From: an uncultured Catenibacterium sp.
GTDB taxonomy: Bacteria > Bacillota_I > Bacilli_A > Erysipelotrichales > Coprobacillaceae
NCBI RefSeq assembly: GCF_900764565.1
Contig: NZ_CAAFOM010000310.1
Location: 1 to 15,130 of the forward strand
Length of the DNA: 15,130 nucleotides
Direction of reading: 5' to 3'
Shown: piece after piece, positions 13,940-15,130 of the stretch
Position numbering within the stretch: the first letter of the stretch is position 1
Layout of the letters: every line of letters begins with the position of its first letter
The notes under the pieces: generated by a model
Told to the model about the DNA's origin: nothing
The model's database searches: none
The model's input: only the letters and a program-made list of their open reading frames with translations
Program-made: the position numbers and the translations under genes

Positions 13940-15085
13940 TTATTCACTCATACTTTTCTTCAACTTCATATAAGCCTCATAAGATGGTGTAGTTCCTTGA
14001 AGATATCCACTCTCATAAGCTTCACTCTTCTTAATATCATTTCTTTTCAAAATAGTACAAAGATTTTCTACAGTAATACCATTACTATTTCTTGTAATAA
14101 ATATACTATCATTGCGATCATATTCATCCATAAGTTCTGGATAATGAGTAGAAAAGAATAAGACACCACCTTTCTTATTTAATTGTTTATCCTTAAAGAA
14201 ACGTATAAGAGTACTTACTATTTCCTTATTGAAATGATTTTCTATCTCATCAATCACTAAATAACCTCCTTCTCTTAATATTTCTCTTACCATTGTGAAA
14301 ATAACTATTCCTTTAATTGTTCCTGAAGACAAATAACGTTCTATCTCTACTATATTATTCAAAAGAATTTCTTGTTTTTCTCTAAATTTTAAGTGAATAA
14401 GTGATTTTTCATTAATTTTTTCAAACTGAATACTTTCAATTGTAGGATCAAGGAAAGAAATAACTTCTAATGGTATATCAGCAAAATCAGGAAGGATATT
14501 AAGATTTGTGAATACTAATAAATCCACAACACTCATACGTGTTCCGCTTTTCTTATTATATGCAATCATAATACTTACATCATCGGATAAGAAATCATCC
14601 TGCCCATCACGTACTAATACGAGTTGTTTATCATTAAAATCTAACATACTTTTACGTGTAAAAATTTCTTCTACACCTTTAGTCCATAATCTTTCTGATA
14701 CTATTCTATAAACAAGTCCTTCTGTCTTAGTTACCTTAGAAGTAATAACTGTTTCTAATCTGCCTATTTCATTTCTCTCTTCACAATAGAAATAAACATT
14801 AAAGACTGTCTGCTTTGTATTACCTAGAATTTGTTTAGTACTTATATGATTAATAGGTTCATTGCTGATAATGCCCAATGCAAGTCGTAATACTTTTAAT
14901 ACAGATGTTTTACCAGATGCATTGATTCCAATAAATGAAGATGTTGGATTCAAATAGACATTAGAAAACAGATGATATAAGTTATCTTTGTCTTTATCAG
15001 TCACTCTTTGTTGAGCATAAAACTTCAAATCTAATACATCTTTAAATAAAGGGAGTCCCTGTGCTGTTATTCTTAGTATTTTCAT
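13940..15085 (-). CDS. ABC/SMC-type AAA ATPase of the OLD/AbiL-like group
   Basis: A 381-residue soluble ATPase (AAA_15/AAA_21-like) of the kind found in phage-defence and retron-type systems. It starts MKILRITAQGLPLFKD, then Walker A GINASGKTS (53-61), an ABC signature LSSGTIKG (252-259), Walker B YLVIDEIENHF (275-285, Asp279-Glu280) and switch His314 in STHYPELMD. There is no TOPRIM nuclease domain after it, unlike OLD proteins; the protein ends about 65 residues past the His switch. So the effector must be separate, and the HEPN protein directly downstream is the obvious candidate. The ATG has AGGAGG 5 nt upstream. A perfect inverted repeat covers the leader at the window edge. Its cellular trigger cannot be told from the sequence. 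Confidence 0.85.
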   Translation of the reverse strand: MKILRITAQGLPLFKDVLDLKFYAQQRVTDKDKDNLYHLFSNVYLNPTSSFIGINASGKTSVLKVLRLALGIISNEPINHISTKQILGNTKQTVFNVYFYCEERNEIGRLETVITSKVTKTEGLVYRIVSERLWTKGVEEIFTRKSMLDFNDKQLVLVRDGQDDFLSDDVSIMIAYNKKSGTRMSVVDLLVFTNLNILPDFADIPLEVISFLDPTIESIQFEKINEKSLIHLKFREKQEILLNNIVEIERYLSSGTIKGIVIFTMVREILREGGYLVIDEIENHFNKEIVSTLIRFFKDKQLNKKGGVLFFSTHYPELMDEYDRNDSIFITRNSNGITVENLCTILKRNDIKKSEAYESGYLQGTTPSYEAYMKLKKSMSE

Positions 15086-15098
15086 AATATCCTCCTGT

Positions 15099-15125
15099 TT
15101 TAAAAACGTGTATTCCGTTTTTAAA
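15099..15125. promoter_or_regulatory. Inverted repeat in the leader of the ATPase-Abi operon
   Basis: TTTAAAAACG (15099-15108) and CGTTTTTAAA (15116-15125) are perfect 10-bp inverted arms with a 7-nt loop, ending only 3 bases before the AGGAGG ribosome site on the minus strand. It could be an operator for an autoregulator, an attenuator hairpin, or the last unit of an RNA element cut by the window edge. Confidence 0.5.
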
Positions 15126-15130
15126 TTTTA

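Overview
The window is AT-rich DNA from a low-GC Gram-positive bacterium. Strong AGGAGG-type ribosome binding sites, a LevR-type PTS-controlled activator, a mannose-family PTS and short hairpin-plus-T terminators fit a gut Firmicute. Erysipelotrichia (Catenibacterium or Coprobacillus-like) is my best guess, but there is no rRNA or other marker to prove it. Almost everything is read from the minus strand; only the flavodoxin at 391-891 is on the plus strand.

Left edge (1-910): the start of an unrecognised minus-strand gene, a 208-bp intergenic region with several inverted repeats, and a flavodoxin gene that ends in a terminator shared with the convergent rpoN.

Centre (901-11784): a self-contained sigma-54 sugar-utilisation module. 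levR and rpoN form a two-gene operon with a clear sigma-A promoter. They presumably switch on three sigma-54 (-24/-12) promoters that I located by eye: one before a PfkB sugar kinase and two tandem copies before the PTS genes IIA-IIB-IIC-IID. The PTS genes run on into two cytoplasmic glycosidases: a 702-residue protein that looks like an (alpha/alpha)6-barrel enzyme, and a DUF2961/GH172 enzyme. The inferred pathway is import and phosphorylation of a small, probably fructose-containing saccharide, intracellular cleavage by the two hydrolases, and phosphorylation of the released free sugar by the kinase. A terminator separates this operon from levR-rpoN.

Right part (11801-15130): accessory genes. 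An OLD/AbiL-like ABC-type ATPase lies directly upstream of an Abi_2 (AbiD/AbiF-like) HEPN protein and looks like a two-gene defence or toxin operon. The Abi gene carries an 8-bp tandem repeat that throws its last codons out of frame, so that it misses its natural stop and reads through its own terminator. Downstream are a 43-residue basic microprotein and a protein that looks like the second half of an Hsp70 ATPase domain with its nucleotide-binding loops lost.

No tRNA, rRNA, CRISPR array or complete insertion sequence was found, and no gene-free stretch exceeds 300 bases.
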